Shown: positions 23,501 through 38,500 of the stretch, in pieces
How the letters are laid out: each line of letters starts with the position of its first letter
Position numbering within the stretch: the stretch's first letter is position 1
Assembly (NCBI RefSeq): GCF_949628215.1
Contig: NC_134280.1
Coordinates: forward strand, 11,171,795-11,235,794
Length of the DNA stretch: 64,000 nt
From: Phalacrocorax aristotelis
Lineage: Eukaryota > Chordata > Aves > Suliformes > Phalacrocoracidae
Direction of reading: 5' to 3'
Position numbers and translations under genes: made by a program
The notes under the pieces: model-generated
What the model saw: only the letters and a program-made list of their open reading frames with translations
Database searches by the model: none
What the model was told of the DNA's origin: nothing

Positions 23501-26500
23501 GAAGGCTTACCTTCAAACATTTCTTACGTCCTGGAAGAATATCTTGCAATCCAGTTGCTTCCTATTTCGTTAATTTGATTTAGTACTCATAACCATTTTT
23601 CACTGGAAATGTTTTTAATTTCATTTCCATGCTCTTCTGTGGCATTTACTGTATGTGAGATGTCATAGAAGAATAGTTTAATAATTAATATGTATACAAA
23701 AATATGTATGCAATTTACTCTTTTAAGAGAATCTCTGGACTTCCTAACTGCCAAGTTTTCAAATCTGGAAAGACGGTCTCTGTCATTTAGTGCAGAATTG
23801 GAGAAAGTAGTAGAAAGAACTGTGCAACAATACTTGGAGCTTTGGTGTAGCTTGGGTTTGTAGGATCTTGCCAGAAACTGAAAGCATGTTGGAAACTCGT
23901 CAGTCTTGAGCAAAAAATAAATGTTTGCCCTCAGGAGTCTGACCTGATAGGCAAAGGGGAAAGGCAGAGGTGGTCTGATTTTTCTCATACCCTGTGGTAC
24001 TTGGTCACATTTTATTATCTCTTTTATTTGTCTAATACTGCTTGCTCATTTACCCAAGTCCAAAGTGAGGCAGACTAAGCAGTAGTCTGCTTTACAAAGC
24101 ACTTGAGAAGGCTGGACCAAAGGGGGCTTTTAGCATGCGGGCCAGTGAGGAGATGGGCCCATGGGGAGTTACTTTACAGGGGGACAATTGCACATGCCTT
24201 TTCTAAAGGGATACGTAGACATCCAGGTCAGTCAAACTTGCCACTATGTGCTCTTGTAGCATCCCTGCCTTTAGCCAATGAATTGCCATTTTATTATAAA
24301 CACTGGGCCCAGCTCTTCCACCCATGTACAGAAGAGATACAGATATGTGCACTTGTACAAGCTTCTCCAGTTCTCATCCCTGGGACAGGCATGCTTATCT
24401 GCATCACCTTAGGTGATTTAGGAGAGAAATGGGTAGTTCTTCGACCTTTCACAGGCGGGCAAAGCATGGTCCTGTGGATAGTGGCAGAATGGCAGAGGAA
24501 GCCCTACACACTGTTAAGCGTCAGTGCTTGAGTTTGGCCGAGGTGCGCTTTCTCTGGGGGAGGACAGCAGAGCACAGCAAGGTTACACTGAGCACGGTGG
24601 GCATACGGAAGCACAAGCAGCTTGGACTGGAAATGAGGAGTAAAACTAATGAACAGAGTGCATCCTTCCTACCAAGCACCCTGGTGTGGGGGTGATGCCT
24701 CTGTAAAGCAGACTTAAGGATAATTAGAAGCTCAGGCTCTGATGAAAGGGGTAAAGACTTCTCTGACATCTAGACTCTAAAACATGATTGTACTTATTGA
24801 AGTGTTACTGGAGAAAAGAGACATCTAGGACTGGGTGGGAAGAGTTTTTGACTGTGTGGAAATGCATAAAGGTTGTAAGTTGAAACACCACAACTATTAC
24901 TTGTTGTGTTGGACACTGGCAACAGCTGAATTACATCCTCTTGGATTAATTACTGCAAATTGAGGAACGCATTTTGCCTTCTCATTTAGACTCCTATTGT
25001 GACAAACCTCTATTAGCACTCAGTGTAATGAGCTGTAAGATAATGTCAAAATTGTAGAAATTAATAAATGTAAAAATAAGTTTGTTTAATTATGTGACTA
25101 GCTTATAAGAAAGATTGTGTTAATTTTGGCATGGCCTGTGAGGTTGGTTATTTCAGAAATGAGAATGCTCTAACTTTAAAGGCTTTAATTTGTATGTTAT
25201 GAACCTTTTAAATTCTGTTAAGTGACTATCTGCAAAAAAAATATTCAAGAACTTTGCTTGCAAAAACAGACACAAATTTACAGGTTTACACATTCTTGGC
25301 ATGCTTTTTGGGTGGATGGAATCACAGAATCACAGAATGGTAGGGGTTGGAAGGAACCTCTGGAGATCACCTTGTCCAACCCCCCTGCTTGAGCTGGGAC
25401 ACCCAGAGCAGGGGGCACAGGAACACATCCAGGTGGGTTTTGAATGTCTCCAGGGATGGAGACTCCACAACCTTCCTGGGCAGCCTGTGCCACTGCTCTG
25501 GCACCTGCACAGGAAAGAAGTTTTTTTTCACGTTCAGATGGAACTTCCCGCATTCCAACTTGTGCCCATCGCCCCTTGGCCTGTCATCGGGCACTAATGA
25601 AAATAGCCTAGTCCTAACGTCCTGACACCAACCCTTTAGATATTTATAGGTATTTATGAAATCCCCCCTCAGCCTTCTCCAGGCTGAACAAATCCAGGTC
25701 TGTCAGCCTTTCCTTGTAAGGGAGATGCTCCAGTCCCCTGATCATCTTCATAGCTCTCCACTGGACTTGCTCAAGCAGTTCCCTGTCCTTCTTAAACTGG
25801 GGTCCTGAAACTGGACACAGTACTCCAAATGTGGTCTCACAAGGGCAGAGGAGAGGGGGAGGATAACCTCTCTCGACCTGCTGGCCACACTCCTTTTAAT
25901 GCAGCCCAGTGTACCGTTGGCCTTCTTGGCCAGAAGGGCACATTGCTGGCTCATGGTCAGCTTGCTGTCCCCCAGCATTCCCAGGTCCTTCTTAATGGAG
26001 CCACTTTCCAGTAGTTTAGCCCCCAACCTGTACTGGTGCCTGGGGTTGTTCCTCCCCAGGTGCAAATTCAGCAGCACTTGCTCCTGCTGAATTTCATGAG
26101 GTTCCCCTCAGCCCAGCTCTCCAGCCTGTCCAGGTCTCGCTGAATGGCAGCACAGCCTTCTGGTGTATCAGCCACTCCTCCCAGCTTGGTATCATCAGCG
26201 AACTGGCTGAGGTTACACTCTGTCCCTGCATCCAGGTCATTGATGAATATATTAAACAGGACTGGGCCCAGCACAGACCCCTGGGGAACACCACTAGTGA
26301 GAGGCCTCCATCCAGACTCTGCTCCATTGGTCATGAATCTGTCTATGTGCAAGTTAGAGTGTGAATTAGTGGCAACAGCAGCAAAAATCCTGACCTTTTT
26401 TATTTTTTTAGGGTGTGAAATTATGTGTGCAGGTGGCAAGCACAGCACATTCACTGTGCTGTGGTACCTATACACCCTGCTTTACCTGCCGGGTGTTTAG

Positions 26501-29500
26501 TTTGTCTGCATCCAGAGCGAGCTATTTCTCAGAGGACTGAAAGGGAACTTGGTAGCTTCCTTCAATTGTTTTCTGCCAGAGGCATCAACAAATCTGCTCA
26601 GTTCTGCTCCCTGGGGAGTGGCTATTAGTTTCTGCACAAGGTGATGTTTGTATTTTTGTTAAAGTCTATGGTGGTTTCCAAATTGCGGAAGTACCACACT
26701 CTGCATTTGTTTTATTTAAAGCCTTGTGTTCTCCATGGCAACTGACCAAAATCTGATCTAAGTTGTTGTCTCTTGATTCAGCTTCAAGGAAAACAGGTTA
26801 CTTTTAGTGATGAATTTGTCCTTCAAGTGGGCTTTTGGTTTGTGGACAAGGGTGATATATGGGCTGTTGGGTTGTGGGCAAGGTGAGGGCCTCATATGTA
26901 ATGGCAGGATGGCTCTGCATCAGCTTGGGAGCTACATCACCAGGTTATGGGGTGGGATCAGGCCTTTGGCAGAGAAGGGAGCACTGTGACTTTGACTTTT
27001 GAATGAGCCTGTTGATCCTCTCCTTGGAGGAAGCTTGCCTTGGCCAACTACAAGTCTTAAGGATGGAAAAGTAACCTTGAAATACAGATGTTGTTTTGAC
27101 ATTTTTTGCAGGTAGATCAATATCCCAGCTGACTGCAGGGTTCCTCTTGTGAAGATCTGACCATTGTTAAATGTGCTTTTCATTTGCTTGAAAATCCATC
27201 TCTGCCTGTGGGGTCATGTTGTCAGTCATTAAACTAATTCCATTTATACTCTGTACAGCCCAGAATTTCTCATTGGACTGTTGCAAACTGTGGAATAATG
27301 TGAGAATTTTCTTTCAGTTACATAGGGGACTGTGAGATACACATGGACATATCGAAATTTAATCTCGGAGTGAAAGGCGTACAGGTGCGTGCAGTGCTAA
27401 CGTTGCCTTTTTGAGGCTGTGTGTGGCAAGAGGTAGCATGTCCCGGTGGGGAGGTCATGACGCTTAACTGAGAAACCACTGACTAACAGGTTTGGAATTA
27501 TTGGCTTTATCCTCTTGTGTTTTGGCTGGGGAAATGATGACTTCCATGGAAAGCACCTAAATACCACTTTTAAGCTTCTTAGCTTGACTCTTAAACTGGG
27601 TCAGCGCTAGAGCATTGAGCTCATGTGGGCCAGCTTCTGCCACTGGTGTTTAGAGGAGCTCCGTGTTGGTAGAGAACTTCAAAAGAGCCAGTTCTGCCAG
27701 GGTGTTCATAAACTGGTGTAGATTAGACCAACAACCGGTTCTTGCTATGTTTAAAGCTAACCAGCAGATCGCTCCATTGTATGGCGGTCAGGATTGCAGT
27801 CAGCAATTACCTGATATCAATAGCAATAGTCGGGGGGGTAGGAGGTTATTGTTGTTGCTAAATTCTAAATAAAATTACTTCAAGTAATTTTTAAGACTAT
27901 CTGCATCACTGAAAAGCTCACAGTTTTGAAACTGCATCCTGAGAGTACCTTCAGACTCAGTTTTCCTTGGTATGTTCTGTTTGCAGTTGTATGGGACGTT
28001 GCGGGTGATACTGGAACCTCTTCTAACCGATGCACCTTTTATTGGAGCAGTGACCTTGTTTTTTATGCAGAAACCGGTGAGTCAGTAGTGAACTGTACTC
28101 TGCAGCTTTCTTGCTTCTTGGTCTTTCTTAATGCATGGATAGGTCTGTAGTGAGTGGCACAAGTTGCCCACCACTGGTAACCCAAACTGCATAACTGTGA
28201 ATGCCTCACAGTGCAGGTGCTTGAATAGCAAATCCCTGATTGTTCAATGCTCCTCTTGAGCTCCAAGAGGACAGGAATGAATTTGCCCTATTCTTTTGTA
28301 GTAGTGCCTAACAAGTTACTTGCTTGACTCTAAGAATGGGAGGACTTTCTGATGGTGACAGCACAGGAGCCATTTCCTAGGCCTTTGCTGCACGGCTCCT
28401 GGCAGGTGGATTTTAAATATTCCCATTCGTAGATTTTTAAAAGCAGTCATCTTGGGGACCATTCAGTCATGGTTGTGCTTTAAAAGCTTGCCTGTTTAAC
28501 GTCACGTGCCTTGTAGTTGAACTGTGGTTTAACAAAATATGAGAAACCTTCTAGTCTTGTAAGAACTAGTTATCTTACAGCACACAGCTTTGCTTGCTTG
28601 TGGGTTATCCTCTGCTTGAGTTCATGGAAGTGATACATTTTTGATCTTGGATGAGGTGTTTTTGTGTTTAGATGTAGTAGCCTTATTTTAGCACGTGAAA
28701 AAAAAGGTTTGTTTATTGTGTGACTAGAAATACAGACTCTTGAAGCTGGGTGGTGTTTGTAAATCCCCCTGCCTCAGGGCATAGGCCAACCCCTAAGTGA
28801 AAGGATAAGGAAACAACTTCAGAGCCTGCGTAGAGCTGTCAGATTTACTACACATGACCCCAGGGTATCTGCCAGTGGCCACTGCTAGGGGACGAATGCT
28901 GTGTTTCCCTGTGCTTGCAGGATAAGTCCCAGTAGTACTCTCATTTCAGCTATGGCAGGTAAAATAGATACGGGAATTGCTACCAGCTGTTGGCTTTAAT
29001 GTATAGATGCAGTCACTTACTGGTGCAGGTTTTGCTTTCTTTAAACAGCTGGCTTTGTTTTAGAAGCATTTGCTTCCCCTTTAAATTCTACCTTTGTTCT
29101 GAAATAAATTTTAACAGTCCTGTATCATTTTTTTCCCTGATCTTGTTGTAGCACTTGGAAATCAACTGGGCAGGCATGAGCAACCTCCTGGATGTCCCAG
29201 GGATTAAGTGAGTGTCTGTTTTGCTTCACTTTATTCTTCTTCGAAAAGCCTTTGGAAGTTGAGATAGCTTTCTCCAGTAACCAAAGTTATTCTCAAGAAT
29301 GGTGTGTAAAAGGTGTTACACTGATACTCATGCCACTATATCTGGCTGTGGGGTTTGCAAAACGTGAGGAGGGTCCTTTTTACATTCTGTCGAAATTGCT
29401 TCAATCATTTCATTGCATTTGGGACTTAGGATGGAAATAGTAAATCCCCAAAACTACAACTATTTATAAGGTAAAAAAAAGTCCTTCTGTTTCCCATGTG

Positions 29501-32500
29501 CCAGTTACTTACAAAGATAGATGAGCAGACCTAGGTGACAGGCAGTCTGTGCTTATGATTATTTACCTTAAAGTGAAAAAAGACTAGGTATCATGGAGTT
29601 GTACTCCCTCTGATGAACTGAAAGGCAATCCATGATAAAGAAAACTGCACCAGATCTATAAGGAGAAATATTCTTCTCTTTCTGTCATCTGCTCACCCTT
29701 TAGGTTCTTCAGAAAATGTAGCTCTTCATCAATGCCTCTTGGGTTGATCTTGTACATAAAACCGTACAGCAAGGGTGAAAATCTTAGAGGAGTTTTCAGT
29801 GCTGTAAGTTTCAAACTCTTTCTCCAGATTGGAGATTCACTTTGTCCTTGTTCCTTAGTGTAAGGAGAAAATTCTGTTAACAAGAAGAAAATACATTTTG
29901 TTACTCAGCCATTGCCTTTCCTCCTTTAAATGCAAATGTAGACACTTCTGTTCCCCTCTCCTCCCCTGCAGCTCATGGTTTGCAGACTCATAGGAAGTGG
30001 CTGGCTACTTTAGGTGCCAGTCTGTGCATTAAAAGAGCCTCTGAAGACCTTTGATGTCGGGTGAGAGGAAGCTTTCATTTTTTCTTAATTTGAGGCCAGA
30101 GTGGCCTTTTGCCCTGAAGTTTGGCCTGAGAGCTCCAGTTTTTATCAGAGGAATTAATCTGTTCTTTCCTAACGTGGTTTCCTTAATCCTTGCAGAGAAA
30201 AGGTATGTAGGTGTTCCAACCTACAGCCTCTTATATAATTAAGTGCAAATTTGATGTCCTAAATTTTCACTCCCTGGTTCTCTCACAGGGATTTGAACAC
30301 AGAAACCCTTCCTTGTTCATCAGCACTGCACATGAAAGCCAGGAGCAAAACATGCCTGACTGTGAATAGGCTGAAGTACAGGTTGAACAAGAGCTCTCCC
30401 TTTCAAATGAATTGGGCTTACTTAAGAGAGTAAAGAAACTAGATGCAGTTGTCTGTCATGTGCAAGCTGTTGGGTGTACCCTGAGACTCGAGAGAAGGGA
30501 CAATTCTGTGACCTTCCCATAGGGTTTTTTGTGACAGGAAACCAACAACCTGACCCAAGGGCTTTCAGGCTCCTGGTTTCACATTTGGAGTAGGAGAAGG
30601 CTTTCCTTCTCCGTGAATGCAGCCTTATCTGTGAACTGTGACAGTTTTGTTGCACAGTCTTTCCCGGAGAAGCTGCCTTTTAAACACTAGATTTATCAAG
30701 AGGATGAAAGTCTTTCAGATGTTTGGTGCTCTTGGGTTTTCCTCTTAATATTGTCTTCTGCTCTCATTGCATGCTGTAGCAGTATGTTGAAATCCTCTCA
30801 TTAATCACCTGGAGAGTACCAGGTGTCTGTGATAGCTATATACTTCTTGCTCAGGAGAAATAGGTCAAATCAGTTGTCCCCGCCATACAAATAGAGCAAT
30901 TCTAAAGAAAAGATTTAAACTGAAAAGCTTAAAATGTGTAAGTTTTAATTAGGCTGGAAAATTCCCTAACTTCCAAGACAGACAGCATCCTCAGTTCAGG
31001 CAGTGTGATTTCCTGTGTGCAAAAGGTCAGGTTACTTCAGACAAGATTTTCCTTCTTAGTGCAAAATATAGCAAGGTACAGAATCTCAGCTTTTGCTTGG
31101 TCTTCTATTTAAAAAGAAAAAAAAACCCACAACACCCAGACTCATTTTGTTTTGAATGTGGCTGGCTCCTCCAACAGTAAGGTCTCAGCATGTGGCCAAG
31201 AGCAGGCAGCAGTGTGTGCTGCGGCCATGTTCTAAGTCTAAAAACAAACTACCCTGACGTCTTGAGTTCCCCCATGAAATGCTGAAAATTCCTGATTCCC
31301 TCTTTACCTTGTCCATCTCTGGAGTCAGCATTCCCAAGGAAACCCATACGGCACACGAGTTTGTATGACTTGTTTGGGCACATGCCAATCTCATCATAAG
31401 GCCTAAGCTCCCATTCATCATTTACAACCTGCTAGAGCCAAATTCACATCCAGCCCTAGTAACCCTACAAAGGAGTGTCCCTGCATGCAGGTGGGCCCTT
31501 GCACCGTGTTGCTGCAAGGCAATGGTGATTACATGCAGAATAATAGGGAAGAAGATCGAAAAGGATCTTGAGAGACTGCCCATGCTTATATTCTGCTCTG
31601 CAGCTGCTCAACTGGACATAAATTGTTGATAGGAGACAGCCTAACCTTCCACAGTGATCTACATCCACCCTTGGTGCCTGATTCTGGTGTTGAACTATCC
31701 TCTCCATTTCCTCTTATTCTAAGCTAAATGTCACAAGCATAAGTTTCTTCTGCCCATGTGCAGTTGTATGTAGGCACTCTTTCATAGAATCATTTAGGTT
31801 GGAAAAGACCCATAAGATCATTGGGTCCAACCGTAAACCTAACACTAAACCATTCTGCCACTAAACCATGTCCCTAAGCGCCATATCTACATGTCTCTTA
31901 ATTACCTCCAAGGGTGGTGACTCAACCACTTCCCTGGGCAGCCTGTTCCAGTGCTTGACAACTTGTTGGAGGAAGGTGGGCAGTATCACTCATTTTGCAG
32001 TGCCCATTTAGTTTGCTGTGCCTCATTCTTTCATTCTAACTGAAATTGTGATCCATTATAGAGATTTAAGTTGCTTTTTTTTTCCACCCCCACCTGCAGT
32101 GTAATGTCAGACTCGCTAATTCAAGACTTCATTGCTGCACGGCTGGTTCTACCAAACAGGATCACAGTGCCTCTGAAAAAGAACATGAACATTGCCCACC
32201 TGAGGTTCCCTATCCCACATGTGAGTGAGGGTGTTAATCTACCTGATGATTGTGCATTTGCTGCAGTGTGGGTGCATGTAAGCTTCCTGTCTTAGGTTCC
32301 TGCATCAGCTGTTGCAACCTGGATTGTAGGCTTTCTGTAGGTAATATTTCAGAAATATAAAAGCAGATGTTGGATAGCTCATAATTGGGGGAGGAGGGCT
32401 GGGGGGTCCTACTCTCTATAGATGGTATAAGAAGTGTGTTTAGACACTGAGCTCATTTACAAATTTAAACCTTTGGTGTCATTTGAGAATACCACAGATC

Positions 32501-35500
32501 TTCAGTTAAAGAAGGTAAATACATGAGCAATGAGTGTCAGGCTACCAAATGTTTTACTAATGCTGCAAAGGGGTGTAAATAGAGAGCTTGGAGGGGGACA
32601 TCTCTTTGTTACAGAAAAAATTTCAGGAAAAAAAACTCCAACAGCAAATCTCCTCAGTGCTTGATATATCCAGATCTTCAGCTCTTTCATCTATCAAATA
32701 CCTAATACACTCATTAATGAGGGTAAATATAAATGAATGACAAAGCGATGCTCCGTATTGCAAACTTGCATCACCAAATTGATGTTGAATGGCTGCTCAG
32801 TAAAATAAGAACTTGCCAATGGGTGCTTAGTTCCCCCTTCAAGCAGTGGGAATTGATCTTTACGCTACACTTGATTTGACTGTGGCTGTAATCCTGTGTG
32901 CATAGGTATGTTTCTGATTTAAAAATAAATTGAAGACTATTTCCTACCTAACTATCTAGATTGGATTGTGTATTTGTTTAAGGTTGGGGTTGTGGTTTTT
33001 TTTTTCTCTCTAGGTAAATGGTAGAAAAAGTGTTTTAATGCAGCTGTCATTGGAAATACACTGCATCAAAATACATGTCTCTGCAAAACTGTCATGGTGA
33101 CTACCCTTGCTGCCTGAAATAACTAGTTTAGGAGGTAGCATATTATAATTACCCAAAGATTGCATTTTCATTACCAGTTTTGTATCTTATTTTATTCAGG
33201 GAGTAATAAGGGTTCATCTGCTAGAAGCTGAAAACCTTGTCCAGAAAGACAGTTTCCTTGGTGCAATCAGGGGGAAGTCTGACCCATATGCTCTTCTTCG
33301 TGTTGGCACGGTGCAGTATCGAAGCAAGACAGTTTCCCGAGATCTTAATCCCATTTGGAATGAGACGTTTGAGGTACTGAATCCTTTGATCTTTCTGTCT
33401 GTAGGATGCACAGCCGTTTACATCCCTGTGCTTGGAGGACCTTCTGTTAGCTGACTGCACTGGAGCAGGTGGACTTCCTTGTTACTTGATTGAGGCATTT
33501 CTGTCCCTTAAACAAGTTCAAATTTACATTGCAAACTTGAAACGTCATTCAGGTTGATCTGATTTACATATGTGGGTTTTTGGAGGAGGCGCAAAGCACT
33601 GCTTTAAATATCAATCAGTGCAGCAGTCTGTGCAGCTGTAGTCTGCTCTAGCATTGATTCTCCTCTGCTTATTAGGGATACCAGTTTGAGGGGTTTAAAT
33701 TGTAGTTCCAAACCAAGCAAACTGGTTTGGAAATATTTTCACCTATTATCAATTGTATTTGTTATGCAGTTAGCCACAAAACAGCAGGGAATATCCTTAA
33801 TGTGTTAGACAGCTGTGAATTGTCATATTCTTGTCCACAGTCTGAGCTTATATAAACCTATGTGAATGCTCCTTATTTTTAATCAATACCTCTTTCTCCT
33901 CCAGTTTGTTGTTCATGAAGTGCCTGGTCAGGACTTAGAAGTGGACTTGTACGATGAAGATCCAGATAAAGATGACTTTATGGGCAGGTAAACTAGCATG
34001 ACCCTTGCTTGGTGTCCAGTAACCTCTGCAATGGGACATTCAGATTATTCATACCAGAAATTTAATATGGAAGGAAGCTATTCCCTTTGTCCAGATATTG
34101 ATACCAAGTTCTAGCTCCCAGTGGAGCTAACTTTGAAGAAAGTAGAGGATGGTCCCAGACTCCTGCAGAGTCCTAGGAAGCTATTAGAAGTGATAGTCAT
34201 TACGTGACTTGAGATTTGCTTCAAATTTATTTTAGTTTTGGAAGTATTTCAAGGGGGAGACTTCAGAAGTGCGTGTTCCAGCACACACACACAGGTGATG
34301 TGGAGAAGTTATTTGGAGCAGATTTGAGCGTGGGCTTTTCTGGTGGTGGTTTCTTCTCCCCCAAACAGCAGCATGCTGTATGCCTAAATATACACTGAAA
34401 TGTTTGCTTTTTGTCTTTCAGCTTGCTTATAAGCCTGGTGGATGTAATGAATGACAGAACTGTTGATGAGGTAAAGATCATAGCTTATATCTAAATGTGG
34501 TTGGTGATGTATGCTTACATGTACTAATTTTTGCTCTCCCTCTGCTACTACATTGTTTCCGTGTGCTTAAAGCTTCCTTGCACACTTGCACAAAAAGAAA
34601 ACAGCTTCAGTCAGAAAACTTAAAGTAGCCATTACAATAATTTTTACATCAAGGTGACAGCCTCAGACAGCCCTGAGGTAACGCTGAGCCAGCAGTGGGG
34701 TATCTTGTGTTGATATCTCGTGACCTGTATATACCAAACGTTTTGTACAAGGCTACAGATAAAGTTTGGTAAAGCAGTCTGCTTGCTAAGAAATGATCCG
34801 ATCTTATTGTGGTTCATCCTGCAACCCAGGACTCCGTGAACAATGCCAGGGTGCCTGTCTTGTGCCACTGCTGGTTGGAAATATCCATGTGCTTTGCATG
34901 TATGTGGGTATCTTATTTTCATTTTTTCTGGCTTGTGTGCCCAAGTAGATGGACACGCTACAATATAAGTGTCAAAAATGCAAGCTAAGGTGCTCAAAGT
35001 ACAATTCATATTGTCTATTGTATGTAAGTCTCAGAGACTTCAAAATATGTGTAAAAATTATTCTGCCTCATGGTTCTTAGGTTACTCTCTGTTGTCTCCA
35101 TTTAGTGGTTTCCCTTAAGTAAGACAACAAGCGGACACTTGCATTTAAAACTGGAGTGGCTTTCACTAGTAAATGACCAAGAAAAGCTGCATGAGGTGAG
35201 TATATTTGCTTAAAGGATCCAGATACTCTGACCCCTCTTCAGTGATCAACAAAGGAGTGTGTAAAATTAGGAACCCCAGGCAAACTCATGGGATTTTTTT
35301 TGTCTGACAGAGTTTTGATGTGATTTTTCCTCCCACTTCCCCTCCTGAAGAGGAAGGGCATTTGCTTGCCCCCGGTCCCTTGATAATTTAGGAGTAACTC
35401 AAATCTGGCAGCTCTTTTTGCTTGAATTAACAAAGCTTTGTTTGACTTTCTGCAAAGTGGCCTCTCACAGTTCCCTTTTTTCATATATGTTCCTGTCCCC

Positions 35501-38500
35501 CTTCATCTAGGATCTGTGTAGGACCCCTGTCTATAACCTGTACTAGTCATAGACAAATACCCAGCACTGGTGCTTGGTGGGGCCATGGTTCCAAATGGTG
35601 TCGTGTCCAGCAGAATTGCTTGGATAAAGCCTGTCCCCAAGGGTGCTGTTTCTTTATAGTGAAGGAAAAGCATTTTAGTTCCACTGAAGTGAATAAAATC
35701 TGTTTCCAGACTTTGTTCTGCTGATACTGGATTACTGATGTTGATGTATGTGGTTGAGGTTGTTTTTAGGTGTCTTGCTGCACTGGGGAATGCAACCAGT
35801 TCTATGCTAGAGAGACTGAAGAGCATTAAGGCCAGTGAATTGAAAAGACTTAAACCTCTTCTTACTGGTCTGCTCAAAACTGCCATGCTGTATTGGCTTG
35901 TGCTTTTCTAAATTGCAAGTTTTAGGAGAAAGGTGAAGAGCCGTTTAGCTTTCAGAAATTGTCCTTTGAATTTGTGTTGTGCTTTGTGTTGCCCTTGATG
36001 GGTGATCATGCCTGCCTTGTGTTTTGTTTTGTTTTATCTTTCCTGGCCTTCACAGGATAGGAAGGGTCTGTCTACAGCTATTCTGATAGTCTACTTGGAC
36101 AGCGCCTTCAACCTTCCAGTAAGTACAAACCACATACAGGCAGCCTTCACTCCTAACCATTTTTTCTTAAAGCCCACATATTAATTATTTTTTAAATACT
36201 CTTTTACTAATTCAGAAAAACCACTTTGAGTATTCGAATGGTGAATGTGGAGCAAAGAAGATCAAAAATAACAAGTACCTCAAGGTAAAATTTTTATAGT
36301 CATCTCCCATGCTTGCAAAACAACATTCTGGATTATGCAGTATCGTAGCAACTGAAACTAGCTGTGGTTAAAAAGAAATCATCTCTCCACCATCAGAATT
36401 GAAGTGACCAGGGATTCAAAATAGTGATTGAAAGCCCACCCCCACCCCAGTGAAAGTCTAGGAGGTCTAAGGGGGAACACAGCACAGAAATATTTGATTG
36501 CGTGTGTTATTTTATACTTTGGACGTGGAGCCTCCAGACATCAGGCCGAGCCATGTTATCCTTTCTGCTGCTGCAGGGGTTCTTCCCATGCTGAGCCATT
36601 CCAGCTTGACCTGCCCCATTGGGATGGGAGGAATGTGCTTGTGGTAACCTTCCTATCCATTGGAGACCTGACCACCAGATTCCTTCCCCCTCAGTTTTAG
36701 AGGGATTCAGAAGACACTCTGTCATTCATGCCTCCTCTCTCTTTGCTTCTGTTTACTTTCCCCCCCCAAATACTACATTTTGCTACTGTGATGTAAATGG
36801 TGGGTATAGGAAAGAATGTCTTTCTCCCTTTTTTCTTGAACAAGCTACATACCACCACAGCTCTGAGCAATTGATAAAGCTTCCCATTCTGTCTGAGAAG
36901 CTCCCCTCCTAAATGCAATCTTTATAATTTAGATGAGTTACCAGCACTGTGATACACATCACATTCCCTGATCCTTAATTCTGGACTTTGTTGTATCCAC
37001 TTTGCATACAGTGTTGTGTCAAGACCAGATCCTCAGTCTTCACTTGTATGTATAATTGTAATAATACAGCTAGAAGCGAGCCTTTGTCGTCAAGTAATAA
37101 TTATTACAATAATCAGTGCAGAGAAGCACAGTACAAGAGGTTCAGTACTATTGCTTCTGGAAAGGAATTATTACTTGATGGTGAAGCTTGCTCCTGGCTG
37201 CTTTACAGCAAGTCTTGGGCCTTGGAAGCCAATTCTGAGAGTCCACTTTCATTCAGGAATGATGAAGACTTCCCCCTAAGCCTTCAACTCTCTTCTCTGT
37301 TTCCTCCCAGCTTCTGACAAATTTTTAACTGCTCACCTATTGAAGCCTAAATACATAAAAATTTGGCTTAAATGTGTACTCTTGATGGTAGAAAGTAAGA
37401 CTATGTGTTATGGCTGGAGTTGTTCCTGTGTATTGCACTCTTCAGATGTCCTGCATCTGAAAACTCAGCTTTCCAGCAACTTATTTCAAGTAAGAGTAGT
37501 GGTTTGATATTGCTTCCTGTAAATTATAAATGTCTCTTTTTTTCTTTCTTTTTTTGTTCGTATTAAATGACAGAAGATGGAACGAGAACCTTCTTCCTTT
37601 GTCCTGCTCACAGTAGGAAACAAAACTCAGAAAAGCAAGGTGAGGCTGTCTGACCTGTCTGCTTTCCTTAAATACTTCATATTTTATGGGTGACTATCTC
37701 CAAGTAGCTCCTAGGAAGGGTAGGACTGGTGAGGCTGATGTGAAAAGCTGTAGTTATGGCGGTAGCTGCAGAGGCTGGGAGGTGGGGGTCAACTGGCATG
37801 TGGAAGCACTGCGTCACTGATCTGTGCTTGATTAGTGGGTGTCTGATCAGCTGTTGTAGAGATGCATGTTTTTATGCTCATGGCCACGAGGTTGTGTTGG
37901 TCAAGGTACTCTGGTTCTGTGAGGGTTGAAGAGGCAAAAATGATAGGTCTTGAATCTGGCTCATGCTTTCTCAGGGCAGAGTGTCAACAAATTGGCATTT
38001 GTTTCCTCATCAGAGTCTCCTGGCTCCTGTGTTTCACAGTTTTACTGATTTTTTTTTTTCTTTTTTTTTCTTGTTTTCCTGGATAAGATATATCCCGACC
38101 TCCACTTTTCCATTATTTAATACTTACTTTTTTGCCTGATGAGTGTGAGCACCAGCAGAGTTCTGCCCTCCCAGTAGCTGCCGTCTTTATTGCCCCACAG
38201 CTGGACAGGAGCAGCCCTACGTTCTTTTGGACACCCAATGAATAGGAATCAATCCTGTTGGCTACACATGAGCATATGGGCCTGGCACCTATTTTCCTTT
38301 GTTTCTTCCACCTGTTCAATCCAGAAATTGGGTTCTGCTTGCATTTTACCTTCTTTGGCTTTCCCTATTCCCTACCACATCAACTGCCTCTCCCCAAGCT
38401 AGGTCAGATGTCCGCTTTCCCCTGTTCCTTTCCCCTTGCTGCCAACACTCATGGTCTGGCAGAAGCAGCTGGTTTATGGAGCAGCCTCAACCACAGCCCC

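Larger units (their letters stand above)
19297..27317 (+). other. ESYT3 intron 4
   Basis: The largest intron, 8.0 kb. It carries the LTR at 22619-23190, the CR1 at 25319-26337 and a T/G-rich tract at 20838-20913. A 142-codon open frame at 24103-24531 (+) has no recognisable content. No nested gene is supported. Confidence 0.8.
32221..36055 (+). other. ESYT3 introns 8 to 12
   Basis: Five introns (32221-33199, 33374-33904, 33988-34421, 34471-35105, 35196-36055) between closely spaced C2A and C2B exons. Unique sequence; no repeat or gene recognised. Confidence 0.75.

Noticed and set aside
24103-24531. 142-codon plus-strand frame in ESYT3 intron 4
   Set aside because: No recognisable content; length is within chance for a window this size.
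26068-26475. Minus-strand frame with reverse-transcriptase motifs as a host gene
   Set aside because: It is the broken ORF2 of the CR1 copy at 25319-26337, with frame changes and no 5' half.
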